This document shows, piece by piece, positions 6,792 through 16,271 of a stretch of DNA of 27,189 nucleotides. Position 1 is the stretch's first letter, and each line of letters opens with the position of its first letter. Location: assembly GCA_937863215.1 (NCBI GenBank), contig CALMFQ010000500.1, forward strand, positions 1-27,189, written 5' to 3'. The position numbers and the translations under genes are program-made. The notes beneath the pieces were generated by a model. It searched no databases. It was not told the DNA's origin and was given only the letters and a program-made list of their open reading frames with translations. The stretch is from an uncultured Pseudomonadota bacterium. GTDB lineage: Bacteria; Pseudomonadota; Gammaproteobacteria; Burkholderiales; SCOH01.

Positions 6792-7751
6792 ATGCCAAGC
6801 GTACTTCTCGTCAAGACTTCTTCCATGGGCGATGTGATTCATTGCCTGCCTGCAGTTACCGATTTGCACCGCCATTGCCCGGAGCTGGTCATCGACTGGG
6901 TGGTGGAAGAAGGTTTTGCCGATATTCCCCGTTTACATCCCGCTGTAGACCGGGTTATTCCGGTAGCCATACGTCGCTGGCGCAAGCATCCATTCGATCG
7001 ACAGGTGCGTCAGCAATTCGGCGTATTCCGCCAGCAGTTGCAGCAACGCCATTACGATCTGGTAATCGACGCACAAGGGTTGATCAAGAGTGCCTGGATC
7101 GGTCGGCTGGTTGACTCCGTGACCTGTGGTTATGACCGTAACAGCATTCGCGAACCGCTGGCCAGCTGGTTCTATCGGCGACGTTTTGCCGTGGGCAGGG
7201 AATTGCATGCGGTCGAGCGTAACCGGCTGCTTGTGGCCAAGGCATTGAATTATTTGCCGGAATCGCCGGTTGATTACGGTCTGCAGATTACGCCAGCAGG
7301 TTTTGACTGGTTGCCGCCATCTGCATATGTCGTTGCCCTGCACGCCACCAGCCGCAGTGACAAGGAATGGCCCGAGGCGGCATGGATTGAAATTGGCCGG
7401 CGGCTTGCGCAGCAGGGTCTGGCGCTGATCCTGCCGTGGGGTAGCACGATTGAGTTGGAACGTGCACAACGGCTGGCTGGCGGTTTGCCAAACGCGGTGG
7501 TCGCACCGCGCCTGGATCTGGCATCGGCTGCCGGCCTGCTTGCCGGCGCGAAGCTGGTGATCGGGGTTGATACCGGTTTGACGCATCTGGCGGCGGCAGT
7601 GGCGGTGCCAGCGATCGCTTTGTATTGCGCCAGTGAACCCGGGCTTACCGGAGTGCTGGGATCGGCTTTTCACGTGAATCTCGGCAGTAACGGCAGCCCA
7701 CCGGACATTGAGACGACCTGGCGGCAGGTACAACGGGCGTTGAATCAATGA
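6792..7751 (+). CDS. waaC: Lipopolysaccharide heptosyltransferase I
   Basis: WaaC adds the first L-glycero-D-manno-heptose to Kdo2-lipid A on the cytoplasmic face of the inner membrane. The 319-residue GT9/GT-B product starts MPSVLLVKTSSMGDVIHCLPA, with the conserved aspartate at D14. It contains WVVEEGFADIP, VIDAQGLIKSAW (91-102), ALHATSRSDKEWP (182-194) and GVDTGLTHLAAA (258-269). I choose the ATG at 6792 because it matches the family N-terminus; a GTG at 6771 in the same frame adds seven residues with no family support. Its last codons overlap the waaA start (ATGA, 7748-7751). No ribosome binding site is obvious upstream. Confidence 0.95.
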   Translation: MPSVLLVKTSSMGDVIHCLPAVTDLHRHCPELVIDWVVEEGFADIPRLHPAVDRVIPVAIRRWRKHPFDRQVRQQFGVFRQQLQQRHYDLVIDAQGLIKSAWIGRLVDSVTCGYDRNSIREPLASWFYRRRFAVGRELHAVERNRLLVAKALNYLPESPVDYGLQITPAGFDWLPPSAYVVALHATSRSDKEWPEAAWIEIGRRLAQQGLALILPWGSTIELERAQRLAGGLPNAVVAPRLDLASAAGLLAGAKLVIGVDTGLTHLAAAVAVPAIALYCASEPGLTGVLGSAFHVNLGSNGSPPDIETTWRQVQRALNQ

Positions 7752-8992
7752 GACAGCTGTACAGCCTGCTGTTTTTGCTGCTACTGCCATTGATATTGTT
7801 GCGCCTGTGGTGGAAGGGGCGCCAACTACCCGGCTATCGACAGCATATTGGCGAGCGCCTTGGCCGGTATCCACCTGCGACCGGGCGTTACATCTGGCTG
7901 CACGCGGTATCCGTCGGCGAAACCCGCGCTGCAGCACCGCTGGTACGCGCACTGCAGCAACGTTACCCCGGCTGTACGCTGTTGTTGACGCAAATGACAC
8001 CGACCGGCCGCGATACCGCACGCGAGCTGTTTGGCAACAGCTGTGTCTGCGTCTATTTACCCTACGATCTGGCCTGGCCGGTTGCCCGGTTCCTGCGTCA
8101 TTTCCGGCCGGCTTTCGGTGTGTTGATGGAAACGGAAATCTGGCCGAATCTGGTGCACCAGTGTGTCGTGCAGCGGGTGCCGCTGTATCTGGTCAATGCG
8201 CGGCTGTCAGAGCGTTCGGCACGCGGTTATGGCAAATTGCGCCGGCTGGCCGGGCCGGCATTCGCCGGCTTGTCGGCCGTCGCCGCACAAACAAACGCCG
8301 ATGCGGAGCGCCTGGCGGCGCTGGGCGCACCACGGATCAGCGTGTGCGGCAATATCAAATTCGATGTCCAGCCTCCGGCAGAAACGCCCCAGAAAACCGC
8401 ACTGCTGCAATCGCTATGCGGTGAGCGGCCGATTTTGCTGCTTGCCAGCACCCGCGATGGCGAGGAGGCGGTATTACTGGACGCTTTTCTGCGCCAGCAG
8501 TGGCCGGAACAATTGCTGCTGCTGGTTGTACCGCGTCATCCGCAGCGTTTTGATGAGGTGGCGGCGTTGCTGCAGCAACGCGGTCTGACCTGTCAGCGGC
8601 GGAGCGCCGGCGTGCCGGTGGCGGCTTCGACGCGCGCACTGCTTGGCGACAGCATGGGCGAAATGTTTGCCTACTATGGCGTCGCCGCTGTCGCGCTGAT
8701 CGGCGGCAGTATCCTGCCGCTGGGCGGGCAGAATCTGATCGAGGCTTGCGCCGTCGGTACTCCGGCGCTTTTCGGCCCGCACATGTTCAATTTTGCCGAA
8801 GCCAGCCGGCTGGCACTGGAGGCCGGCGCAGCGGCGCAAGCTGACGATGCCGCTGCGCTGATGCAACTTGCGGCAAGCCTGCTGAGCGATCCGCAACGGT
8901 GTCAGGCCATGAGTCGTGCCGGCATCGAGTTCAGTCAGGCGCATCGCGGCGCTACTGACAGAATCATCGCCCTGTTGCCGACCCTCCCGTGA
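7748..8992 (+). CDS. waaA: 3-deoxy-D-manno-octulosonic acid (Kdo) transferase
   Basis: WaaA transfers Kdo to lipid IVA, the step before WaaC. The 414-residue protein has an N-terminal hydrophobic anchor (about 4-22, LYSLLFLLLLPLILLRLWW) and HAVSVGETRAAAPLVRAL (52-69), with the conserved glutamate E58. TEIWPNL, LVNARLS, the C-terminal GGSILPLGGQNLIEA motif and a PHMFNF segment follow. It is coupled to waaC by a 4-bp overlap, and the diguanylate cyclase gene follows 47 bp later. Family length and motifs are normal. Whether it adds one or two Kdo residues cannot be told from sequence. Confidence 0.96.
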   Translation: MRQLYSLLFLLLLPLILLRLWWKGRQLPGYRQHIGERLGRYPPATGRYIWLHAVSVGETRAAAPLVRALQQRYPGCTLLLTQMTPTGRDTARELFGNSCVCVYLPYDLAWPVARFLRHFRPAFGVLMETEIWPNLVHQCVVQRVPLYLVNARLSERSARGYGKLRRLAGPAFAGLSAVAAQTNADAERLAALGAPRISVCGNIKFDVQPPAETPQKTALLQSLCGERPILLLASTRDGEEAVLLDAFLRQQWPEQLLLLVVPRHPQRFDEVAALLQQRGLTCQRRSAGVPVAASTRALLGDSMGEMFAYYGVAAVALIGGSILPLGGQNLIEACAVGTPALFGPHMFNFAEASRLALEAGAAAQADDAAALMQLAASLLSDPQRCQAMSRAGIEFSQAHRGATDRIIALLPTLP

Positions 8993-9039
8993 ATCGGACG
9001 GCAGTGAAACCCAACTGCTATATTGAACAAATCTGATTT

Positions 9040-10938
9040 ATGGGTTGTACGGTGAATATCCGTTCCATTGCCGTTACGCACGGTTTTCTGCGACACCTGT
9101 TGCCGCTGTTTGCGCTGCTGATGCTGGGCTTGCCCGGCAGGGCCGCTGCTGCCGTTGCCGCTCTGGATCAGAAAGTCGGTCATTTCGATCTGGGCACGCA
9201 AGTTGAATATCTGGAAGACGTCAACGGCAAGCTGGCGTTGAGCGACGTGATCACACCCTACTGGCAGCAAAAATTCCGTGCCAGTCAGCGCGCTGTGCCG
9301 AATTTCGGTTTTACCCAATCGGTTTACTGGTTCAAGGTTACGCTGCGCAATCCCCATGCGAACGCGCAGGAATGGTTCATGGATGCGCATTACCCGGTGC
9401 TCGACCGGATCGATGCGTACTACGTGCGTGGCGGTGAAGAAATCCGCCATCTGCTGAACGGCGATCGAATCCCGTTTTCCCAACGCGAATTCAAGCATCG
9501 CAGCCTGGTATTCGATGTCGAATTGGCGCCTGGCGATCAGATCGATGTCTATTTACGCGTCAGAACCGACAGCTCGTTGCAGCTGCCGCTGCATATTTCC
9601 AAGCCGCAGCAGTTTTTCGAACGCGATCAGCGCGAGCTGTATGCGTTGGGTTTGTACTACGGCGTGATGTTCGCGATGCTGATTTACAACTTGCTGATTT
9701 ACAGCGTGATCCGCGACAGGAATTATCTTTATTACACCCACTACATCGTTGGCTATGCATTATTCCAGCTGTCGCTGAACGGCTTTGCCCTGCAATACCT
9801 GTGGCCCGATTATCCGGCCTGGGGCAATGTCGCTACGCCGTTTTTCATCGGCGTGGCCTTTCTCGGAGCCGTAACCTTTGCCCGGTCGTTCCTGCAGCTG
9901 AAAACCCAGGCGCCGAATCTGGACCTGCTGGGCAAGATACTGTGGTCGATATTCCTGTTCGTTACCGTAGGCTCGCTGTTTCTGTCCTACAGCCTGATGA
10001 TCCAGATTGCCACGGCAACGGCGCTGGCAGCGGCATTTTACGAGTTCGTCAGTGGCTTGATGGTGTGGCGCGGCCAGTTGCGCCAGGCGCGCTATTTCCT
10101 GCTGGCATGGACCGCGTTGCTGCTCGGTATCGTCATGTATGCACTGAAAACCTTCAACATTGTGCCGGCGAATTTTGCCACCGAATACGGCTTGCAGATC
10201 GGTTCGACCATGGAGGTGATTCTGTTGTCGTTTGCATTGGCGCACCGGATGAAAATCCTGCAGAGCGACTACACGCGGATTCAGGAAGAAGCGAAGAATC
10301 AGCTGGAGCAGCGTGTACTGCAGCGCACCTCGGAACTCGACGATACACTGCGCAAGCTGTCGGATGCCAATTCCAAATTACGTTCGCTGAACTTTACCGA
10401 TGGCCTGACCGGGGTACGCAATCGCAAGTATTTCGACCAGAAAATCCGCAAGGAATGGGAGCGGGCACAGCGCGGCGGCTATTTCCTCACGGTGATGCTG
10501 ATCGATCTGGACCACTTCAAGAAGATCAACGATACCTATGGCCACCAGGCTGGCGATTTGTGCCTGAAATCGGTGGCGTCAACGGTGCAGAGTACGCTGA
10601 AACGGCCATGCGACGTCGTCGCGCGTTATGGCGGAGAGGAATTCGTGGTGATTCTGCCACTGACCGACGAAGCCGGCGCGATGCACATCGCGGAGGGAAT
10701 ACGCCAGGAAATTGCCGCGCTGCAGGTCAGCTATGAAGGCTGGAGCATTCCGTTGACGGCGAGCCTTGGCTTGTGCACGATTGCGCCGAAAGGGCCGTAC
10801 AAGCCGGCCGATGTGGTGGCCGCCGCCGATGCCGCACTGTATCGGGCCAAGCACAATGGCCGTAATCAGGTGCAAGCGGGCAAGCCAGGCGATACGCCGT
10901 TGGCAGCGGCAAAGCCTGTTTCAGTAACGGGGCATTGA
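9040..10938 (+). CDS. Membrane diguanylate cyclase with periplasmic 7TMR-DISM sensor and GGDEF domain
   Basis: The 632-residue protein begins with a signal-like hydrophobic segment (about 18-38). A periplasmic 7TMR-DISM extracellular 2-type sensor follows (about 42-195, with SVYWFKVTLRNP). A block of seven membrane helices runs from about 205 to 405, then a coiled-coil linker (about 406-455) and a C-terminal GGDEF domain from about 458. The active site is intact: GGEEF at 531-535, with LTGVRNRKYFD and LIDLDHFKKIND upstream. An inhibitory I-site RPCD (522-525) sits exactly five residues before it, so product feedback is expected. It should make c-di-GMP in response to an unknown periplasmic ligand. 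A GTG at 9052 is an alternative start. Confidence 0.93.
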   Translation: MGCTVNIRSIAVTHGFLRHLLPLFALLMLGLPGRAAAAVAALDQKVGHFDLGTQVEYLEDVNGKLALSDVITPYWQQKFRASQRAVPNFGFTQSVYWFKVTLRNPHANAQEWFMDAHYPVLDRIDAYYVRGGEEIRHLLNGDRIPFSQREFKHRSLVFDVELAPGDQIDVYLRVRTDSSLQLPLHISKPQQFFERDQRELYALGLYYGVMFAMLIYNLLIYSVIRDRNYLYYTHYIVGYALFQLSLNGFALQYLWPDYPAWGNVATPFFIGVAFLGAVTFARSFLQLKTQAPNLDLLGKILWSIFLFVTVGSLFLSYSLMIQIATATALAAAFYEFVSGLMVWRGQLRQARYFLLAWTALLLGIVMYALKTFNIVPANFATEYGLQIGSTMEVILLSFALAHRMKILQSDYTRIQEEAKNQLEQRVLQRTSELDDTLRKLSDANSKLRSLNFTDGLTGVRNRKYFDQKIRKEWERAQRGGYFLTVMLIDLDHFKKINDTYGHQAGDLCLKSVASTVQSTLKRPCDVVARYGGEEFVVILPLTDEAGAMHIAEGIRQEIAALQVSYEGWSIPLTASLGLCTIAPKGPYKPADVVAAADAALYRAKHNGRNQVQAGKPGDTPLAAAKPVSVTGH

Positions 10939-11244
10939 CGGCTCGATCTGTCGTGCCCAGGCGTCGATTCCGCCTTGCAGATTGTACAGATCGGTAAAGC
11001 CGAGCTGTTCCAGATAGAGCGCCACCTGCATGCTGCGCAGGCCATGATGGCAGATCACCACGGTCGGGGCTTCGTCGTCGATCTCGTTAGTGCGTTGAGT
11101 GATCTCTTGCATCGGAATGTGCTGCGAACCCGGCAGATGGCAGATGCCGAATTCGACATCTTCGCGCACATCCAGCAATACCGGCCGGCTGCGCGACGGG
11201 TCGCGCAGCCATTGGTCGAGCATTTGCACCGGAATCTGTTGCAT
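10921..11244 (-). CDS. Single-domain rhodanese-like protein
   Basis: This 107-residue, one-domain rhodanese starts MQQIPVQMLDQWL and contains VLLDVREDVEFGICHLPGS. The active-site loop is CHHGLRS, with catalytic C65, and the C-terminal block is LYNLQGGIDAW. Such proteins carry persulfide sulfur in the cytoplasm; the acceptor is not evident. The ATG at 11242-11244 lies 5 bp after the stop of the methyltransferase gene, so the two form an operon. The frame is open much further upstream, but that part is only another frame of the methyltransferase. The 3' end overlaps the diguanylate cyclase gene on the other strand by 18 bp. Confidence 0.92.
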   Translation of the reverse strand: MQQIPVQMLDQWLRDPSRSRPVLLDVREDVEFGICHLPGSQHIPMQEITQRTNEIDDEAPTVVICHHGLRSMQVALYLEQLGFTDLYNLQGGIDAWARQIEPSMPRY

Positions 11245-11249
11245 GCGGG

Positions 11250-11903
11250 TCAGAATTTGAAACGTTGCGGCTGTTCGGCATTGATCAGCGGCGCGACCAC
11301 GGTATCGAACAGCACGGTGCTGCTGAAGGTATTTGCCGCTACGCGGGTAATCAGCGTGCCGCGCATTACCGGTGCATCGCCAATGATGGCGAACAGGCGG
11401 CCGCCGATAGTGAGTTGCTGCTTGATTGCTTCCGGCAGCACCGGCACCGATCCGGTCAGGACAATTACATCGTAGGGGCCTTTGTTCGGCCAGCCTTGCG
11501 CCGCATCGCCGACTTCCGGCAATACATTGTCGATGCCGGCGGCCTGCAGACGTTTTGCCGCTTGCGCCGACAATGCCGGATCGATTTCCACGCTGTAAAC
11601 CTGGCGCCCGCGCTTGGCCAGCAGCGCTGCCAGGTAGCCGGAGCCAGTGCCGATTTCCAGAATGGTATCGGTCGGCTTGATGGTCAGATCCTGCACCACG
11701 CGCGCTTCCATTTTCGGCTGCCACATTTTCTGGCCGTTGCCGAGCGGGATTTCCATATCGACAAATGCCAGCACTTTAGCGCTTTCCGGCACGAAATCCT
11801 CGCGCTTGAGCCTGGACAGCAAGTCCAGAATATCCAGGTCCAGCACATCCCATGGCCGGATTTGTTGTTCAACCATGTTGAAGCGCGCTTGTTCCAGATT
11901 CAT
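11250..11903 (-). CDS. PCMT-family methyltransferase (divergent protein-L-isoaspartate O-methyltransferase-like)
   Basis: The 217-residue protein starts MNLEQARFNMVEQQIRPWDV and has a class I SAM site LEIGTGSGYLAALLA (82-96) followed by VYSVEIDP. Overall it matches the protein-isoaspartate methyltransferase family. However, the usual TISxPxM substrate segment before motif I reads KMWQPKMEARVVQDL. This matches a betaproteobacterial side branch whose activity on isoaspartate is not assured. A ribosome binding site (GGGAG, plus-strand 11915-11919) 11 nt upstream supports the ATG at 11901-11903 over the open frame reaching 11975. The rhodanese gene follows in the same operon. True repair activity is uncertain. 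Confidence 0.85.
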   Translation of the reverse strand: MNLEQARFNMVEQQIRPWDVLDLDILDLLSRLKREDFVPESAKVLAFVDMEIPLGNGQKMWQPKMEARVVQDLTIKPTDTILEIGTGSGYLAALLAKRGRQVYSVEIDPALSAQAAKRLQAAGIDNVLPEVGDAAQGWPNKGPYDVIVLTGSVPVLPEAIKQQLTIGGRLFAIIGDAPVMRGTLITRVAANTFSSTVLFDTVVAPLINAEQPQRFKF

Positions 11904-11929
11904 GATGCTTTTGACTCCCAATAACACTG

Positions 11930-11959
11930 CATATAGTGCGGTTTTTCGGCAACTTGCAA
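11930..11959 (-). promoter_or_regulatory. Possible promoter for the methyltransferase-rhodanese operon
   Basis: On the minus strand, TTGCAA (11954-11959) and TATATG (11930-11935) are 18 bp apart and 26 bp before the start codon. TTGCAA is palindromic, so on the plus strand it could also act as a -35 for thiC, with a weak TAGCTT at 11977-11982 after a 17-bp spacer. Both assignments are by eye. Confidence 0.3.
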
Positions 11960-12009
11960 TTATCCCATATTTCATTTAGCTTCACAGCATTACCGGGCTT
12001 CCGCCCGTC

Positions 12010-12104
12010 AGCCGCTAGGGGTCCTGCTGATCTGAATCAAGATTGGCCGGTGAGAGATACCCTTCGAACCTGATCCGGTTAACCCCGGCGTAGGGAAGCG
12101 CAAC
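12010..12104 (+). promoter_or_regulatory. TPP (thiamine pyrophosphate) riboswitch in the thiC leader
   Basis: The conserved THI-box elements appear in order: CGCTAGGGGTCC at the 5' side, TGAGAGATACCC (12051-12062), GAACCTGATCCGG (12066-12078) and the 3' signature CGTAGGGAAGCG (12089-12100). CGCT (12013-12016) can pair with AGCG (12097-12100) to close helix P1. It lies about 50 bp before thiC on the same strand. By established knowledge, TPP binding stabilises P1 and lowers expression of the downstream thiamine gene. Confidence 0.95.
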
Positions 12105-12118
12105 CGCCGCTCGCGGTC

Positions 12119-12146
12119 GTTCTCCCTGCAATATCTACTGGAGAAC
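12119..12146 (+). promoter_or_regulatory. Candidate riboswitch expression platform: hairpin masking the thiC ribosome binding site
   Basis: GTTCTCC (12119-12125) is perfectly complementary to GGAGAAC (12140-12146), giving a 7-bp stem with a 14-nt loop. The 3' arm contains the thiC Shine-Dalgarno GGAGA, which ends 10 nt before the ATG at 12155. A second small hairpin, ACCGC (12103-12107) with GCGGT (12113-12117), lies between the aptamer and this stem. The layout points to control of translation initiation rather than termination. There is no T-run. Confidence 0.6.
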
Positions 12147-12154
12147 ACCACCCC

Positions 12155-14065
<1,911 letters not shown>

Positions 14066-14100
14066 TCCGGGTAGCCCGACGCGCTTGATTTTTCTACAAG

Positions 14101-14120
14101 AGGCCGGAGCAATCCGGCTT
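14101..14120 (+). terminator. Hairpin downstream of thiC, possible terminator
   Basis: GCCGGA (14103-14108) pairs with TCCGGC (14113-14118) around a GCAA tetraloop, extended by one G/T and one A/T pair at the base. It starts 36 bp after the thiC stop and ends 23 bp before the next gene. No good T-run follows, so intrinsic termination may be weak. Confidence 0.5.
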
Positions 14121-14143
14121 CATCCTTTGAAGCAACAGTTGCC

Positions 14144-14695
14144 ATGAGAAAATTCGTGTTGCTGATCTCGCTGCTGCCGGTGTGCGCCAGTGCCGATTTT
14201 TTCAAGTGTGTGCGAGATGGCGGCATTACCTATCAGCAGACGCGCTGTGGCGCTGATGCTGCCGGGGTGACCAGCAAACTGGAATTGCCGAATTCGATGG
14301 CGGGGTGTTATTTGCCGGTCTTGCCTGACTCCCCGTCGGGCTGGTATGAAATCCGGCGGGTAGCCGACCCGGCGGCGCAAAAGCGTCAGTGGCCGGACGA
14401 TGATTCCGATGGCGATCAGACTGCGGCGGATGCCGGCTCGCTGTGGCTGTTTCGTTCCAATCGCCCGGCTGGAACCGGATCCCCTTTGCGCGCAGCCTCA
14501 CAGGAAGAGGTCAGGACCGCAGCGCAGGCGTTCCAGCTGGATTTGCGCCAGGGAGTCACTTTCCGCGAATCGCAGCGCAATCCGGCCTCCTATGTCGTAC
14601 CCGGAATTTATCGCGGCAAGGCGGGGGGCGAGGACATTTACTACATTTTCTTTGAAGCGGAAAAAGGTCCGAGCAAAAAAGTCGTGTGCCGCTAG
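14144..14695 (+). CDS. Exported protein of unknown function with a DUF4124-like start
   Basis: The 183-residue product has a clear Sec signal peptide (MRKFVLLISLLPVCASA, cleavage probably before D18). The mature protein begins DFFKCVRDGGITYQQTRC, similar in pattern to DUF4124, a short domain found at the start of many periplasmic proteobacterial proteins. The rest (FRSNRPAGTGSP, then a C-terminal PGIYRGKAGGEDIYYIFFEAEKG) is not recognised. Cysteines at about 22, 35, 51 and 182 could form disulfides. It stands alone after thiC and converges on the 470-residue gene, ending 15 bp from it. No function can be assigned. Confidence 0.78.
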   Translation: MRKFVLLISLLPVCASADFFKCVRDGGITYQQTRCGADAAGVTSKLELPNSMAGCYLPVLPDSPSGWYEIRRVADPAAQKRQWPDDDSDGDQTAADAGSLWLFRSNRPAGTGSPLRAASQEEVRTAAQAFQLDLRQGVTFRESQRNPASYVVPGIYRGKAGGEDIYYIFFEAEKGPSKKVVCR

Positions 14696-14710
14696 AGCGT
14701 GTTGCGCCGG

Positions 14711-16123
14711 CTACGGTCTGGCTGGCCGGCTCGACACCGCCAGCCCCGCCCGAGGCTTCCATTCCCCTTTCCAGTTGAGCCTGACATCAGCCTGCTCGAG
14801 TCTGGTGTCGACTACCTCGACTCGCAGTGAATCCGGTCCTTGTGCCGCGTAGAACTGCATACCGTTGAACACCCCCTGGCGCGAACCGAGATTGAGCGCC
14901 GCCTTGGTCCGGTATTCGCTGTTGCCTGCTTTGGATTGCATCAAAGCATACGGCGACGCCGCACCGATGGTGCCGATTGCAGAGAGCTCGCCCTGCAAGG
15001 GCTGCGGCACGATTCCGTCACTGTAGGGCTTGGGTAACGGCGGCAATGGGCTGGCTGGCCAAACGGCAAGGAGGCTGTTTTTTCCTTCGGCAGCTTGCAG
15101 CATCGCGCCCGATTCCACCGGTTGGCCGGCGTTGATGCGGTTAACCAGTGCCGTGAGCTGCGTATCGGCCAGCAGATAGCGTTGCCCGCCCCATTGCAGT
15201 GGATAAAACCGGCTTGGCAGCCTGCATGCGTCGGCGGCGTTGATTCCGTCTGCATTGACCTGATACCACTCTTCGGCAATAGCCAGATAGCCGGTCTCGG
15301 TGGCTGTTCTTTTGGCGCCGCCTTTGGCAGGAAGGCACGGAAAGCTGGCCGTGAATTGTCCGCTGGCTGAGACGGCGATGAGCATCGCATCGCCTGGTTG
15401 TGCCGGTATGACATATTTGCCGGCCCATTGCGATAAGGCAGGTGCAGAGCTTGTCTTGGGCAATAGTGCGCTGGTGTCGGTCTGGCTCTCAATTTGGCCG
15501 TTGCCGGAATCCGCGCCGATTTTAATCCCCGATGTGCCGCAAATTCTTGATTCAACCGAATCGAGACGCGTGAATTGCGTGCGACTGCCATTGCGTTCGA
15601 TCAGTGTGAACCGATCCGGCTCGTCATTGACTATCGGGTTGGCATCCGGCGGCCAGACTGTTCCCTGATCGTAAAACCAGACCAGATTGTCGCGCCAGGC
15701 GCCCCAGGAGCCGGATACCGGTTCCTCAGGCCCCTTGCCGGTGACAAACTCGGCGGTAAACATACCACTGTCGGCCATGCTGATCTTGTATACGCTGCCT
15801 GGCCGGGTCGATGTCCAGATACCGACGTATTTGCACGGGGCATTCGGCAGGCTGGCAAGCATTTGCAGCGTAGAGTCGAAAAACAGGTTTTCGGGGAAAC
15901 TGCTGTGTCGTGCGATACAGGCCGCCATCGATTTGGCCCGCTTGAGTGGCGATTGATTGGCGGTTGAACGACCGGTGGCCGCCGAGCATTCTTCGGTATG
16001 GTGCGCGATCCGGAATATGGCGAAGCCGTGAATCAGTGCGTAAGCAATGGCAGCGGCAATGCAATAGCCGACAATACGCATGAGCAATTTAGGCAATGCA
16101 GGAATTTTGTCGGTCAGTTTCAT
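14711..16123 (-). CDS. Uncharacterised membrane-anchored protein with an internal repeat
   Basis: The 470-residue protein has one N-terminal membrane segment (about 15-37, MRIVGYCIAAAIAYALIHGF) with basic residues before it, so the rest is probably periplasmic. Two segments look alike. Around 98-126 the pattern is YVGIW..TRPG....ISMADSGMFTAEF; around 233-261 it is WAGKY..AQPG....IAVSASGQFTASF. They suggest duplicated small beta domains. The C-terminal part (about 400-460; LGSRQGVFNGMQFY, then LRVEVVDTRLEQADVRL) resembles a small beta-barrel domain seen after envelope proteins, without firm identity. It is bounded by the lipA terminator and the convergent exported-protein gene. Function unknown. 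Confidence 0.75.
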   Translation of the reverse strand: MKLTDKIPALPKLLMRIVGYCIAAAIAYALIHGFAIFRIAHHTEECSAATGRSTANQSPLKRAKSMAACIARHSSFPENLFFDSTLQMLASLPNAPCKYVGIWTSTRPGSVYKISMADSGMFTAEFVTGKGPEEPVSGSWGAWRDNLVWFYDQGTVWPPDANPIVNDEPDRFTLIERNGSRTQFTRLDSVESRICGTSGIKIGADSGNGQIESQTDTSALLPKTSSAPALSQWAGKYVIPAQPGDAMLIAVSASGQFTASFPCLPAKGGAKRTATETGYLAIAEEWYQVNADGINAADACRLPSRFYPLQWGGQRYLLADTQLTALVNRINAGQPVESGAMLQAAEGKNSLLAVWPASPLPPLPKPYSDGIVPQPLQGELSAIGTIGAASPYALMQSKAGNSEYRTKAALNLGSRQGVFNGMQFYAAQGPDSLRVEVVDTRLEQADVRLNWKGEWKPRAGLAVSSRPARP

Positions 16124-16216
16124 CCCGATATCGCAAGCTGCGCGTGCAAAGCCTGATTATAGAATTGCCGATCCGCTGAATTGGTGCTGCTTGAGTTGCC
16201 GTGATGCCGGATAGAC

Positions 16217-16247
16217 AAACCGGCGCAGGTTTGTCCTGAGCCGGTTT
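16217..16247 (-). terminator. Hairpin terminator after lipA
   Basis: AAACCGGC (16217-16224) pairs with GCCGGTTT (16240-16247). Inside, CAGG (16226-16229) pairs with CCTG (16235-16238) around a TTTGT loop, with one G/A mismatch between the two stems. The 12-bp structure begins 24 bp past the lipA stop and separates lipA from the gene starting at 16123. The minus-strand tail reads TTTGTCTAT, a short imperfect T-run. Confidence 0.65.
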
Positions 16248-16271
16248 ATTCGAGGGCCTGCCGGTTCTGCG

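Noticed and set aside
6505..6798. Open frame of 97 codons on the minus strand inside the 6231-6791 gap
   Set aside because: No family resemblance or ribosome binding site, and it runs across the DnaA-box-like sites and the waaC start.
11245..11724. N-terminal extension of the rhodanese frame
   Set aside because: It is the shadow of the methyltransferase gene on the same strand in another frame; the rhodanese domain begins at the ATG at 11242-11244.
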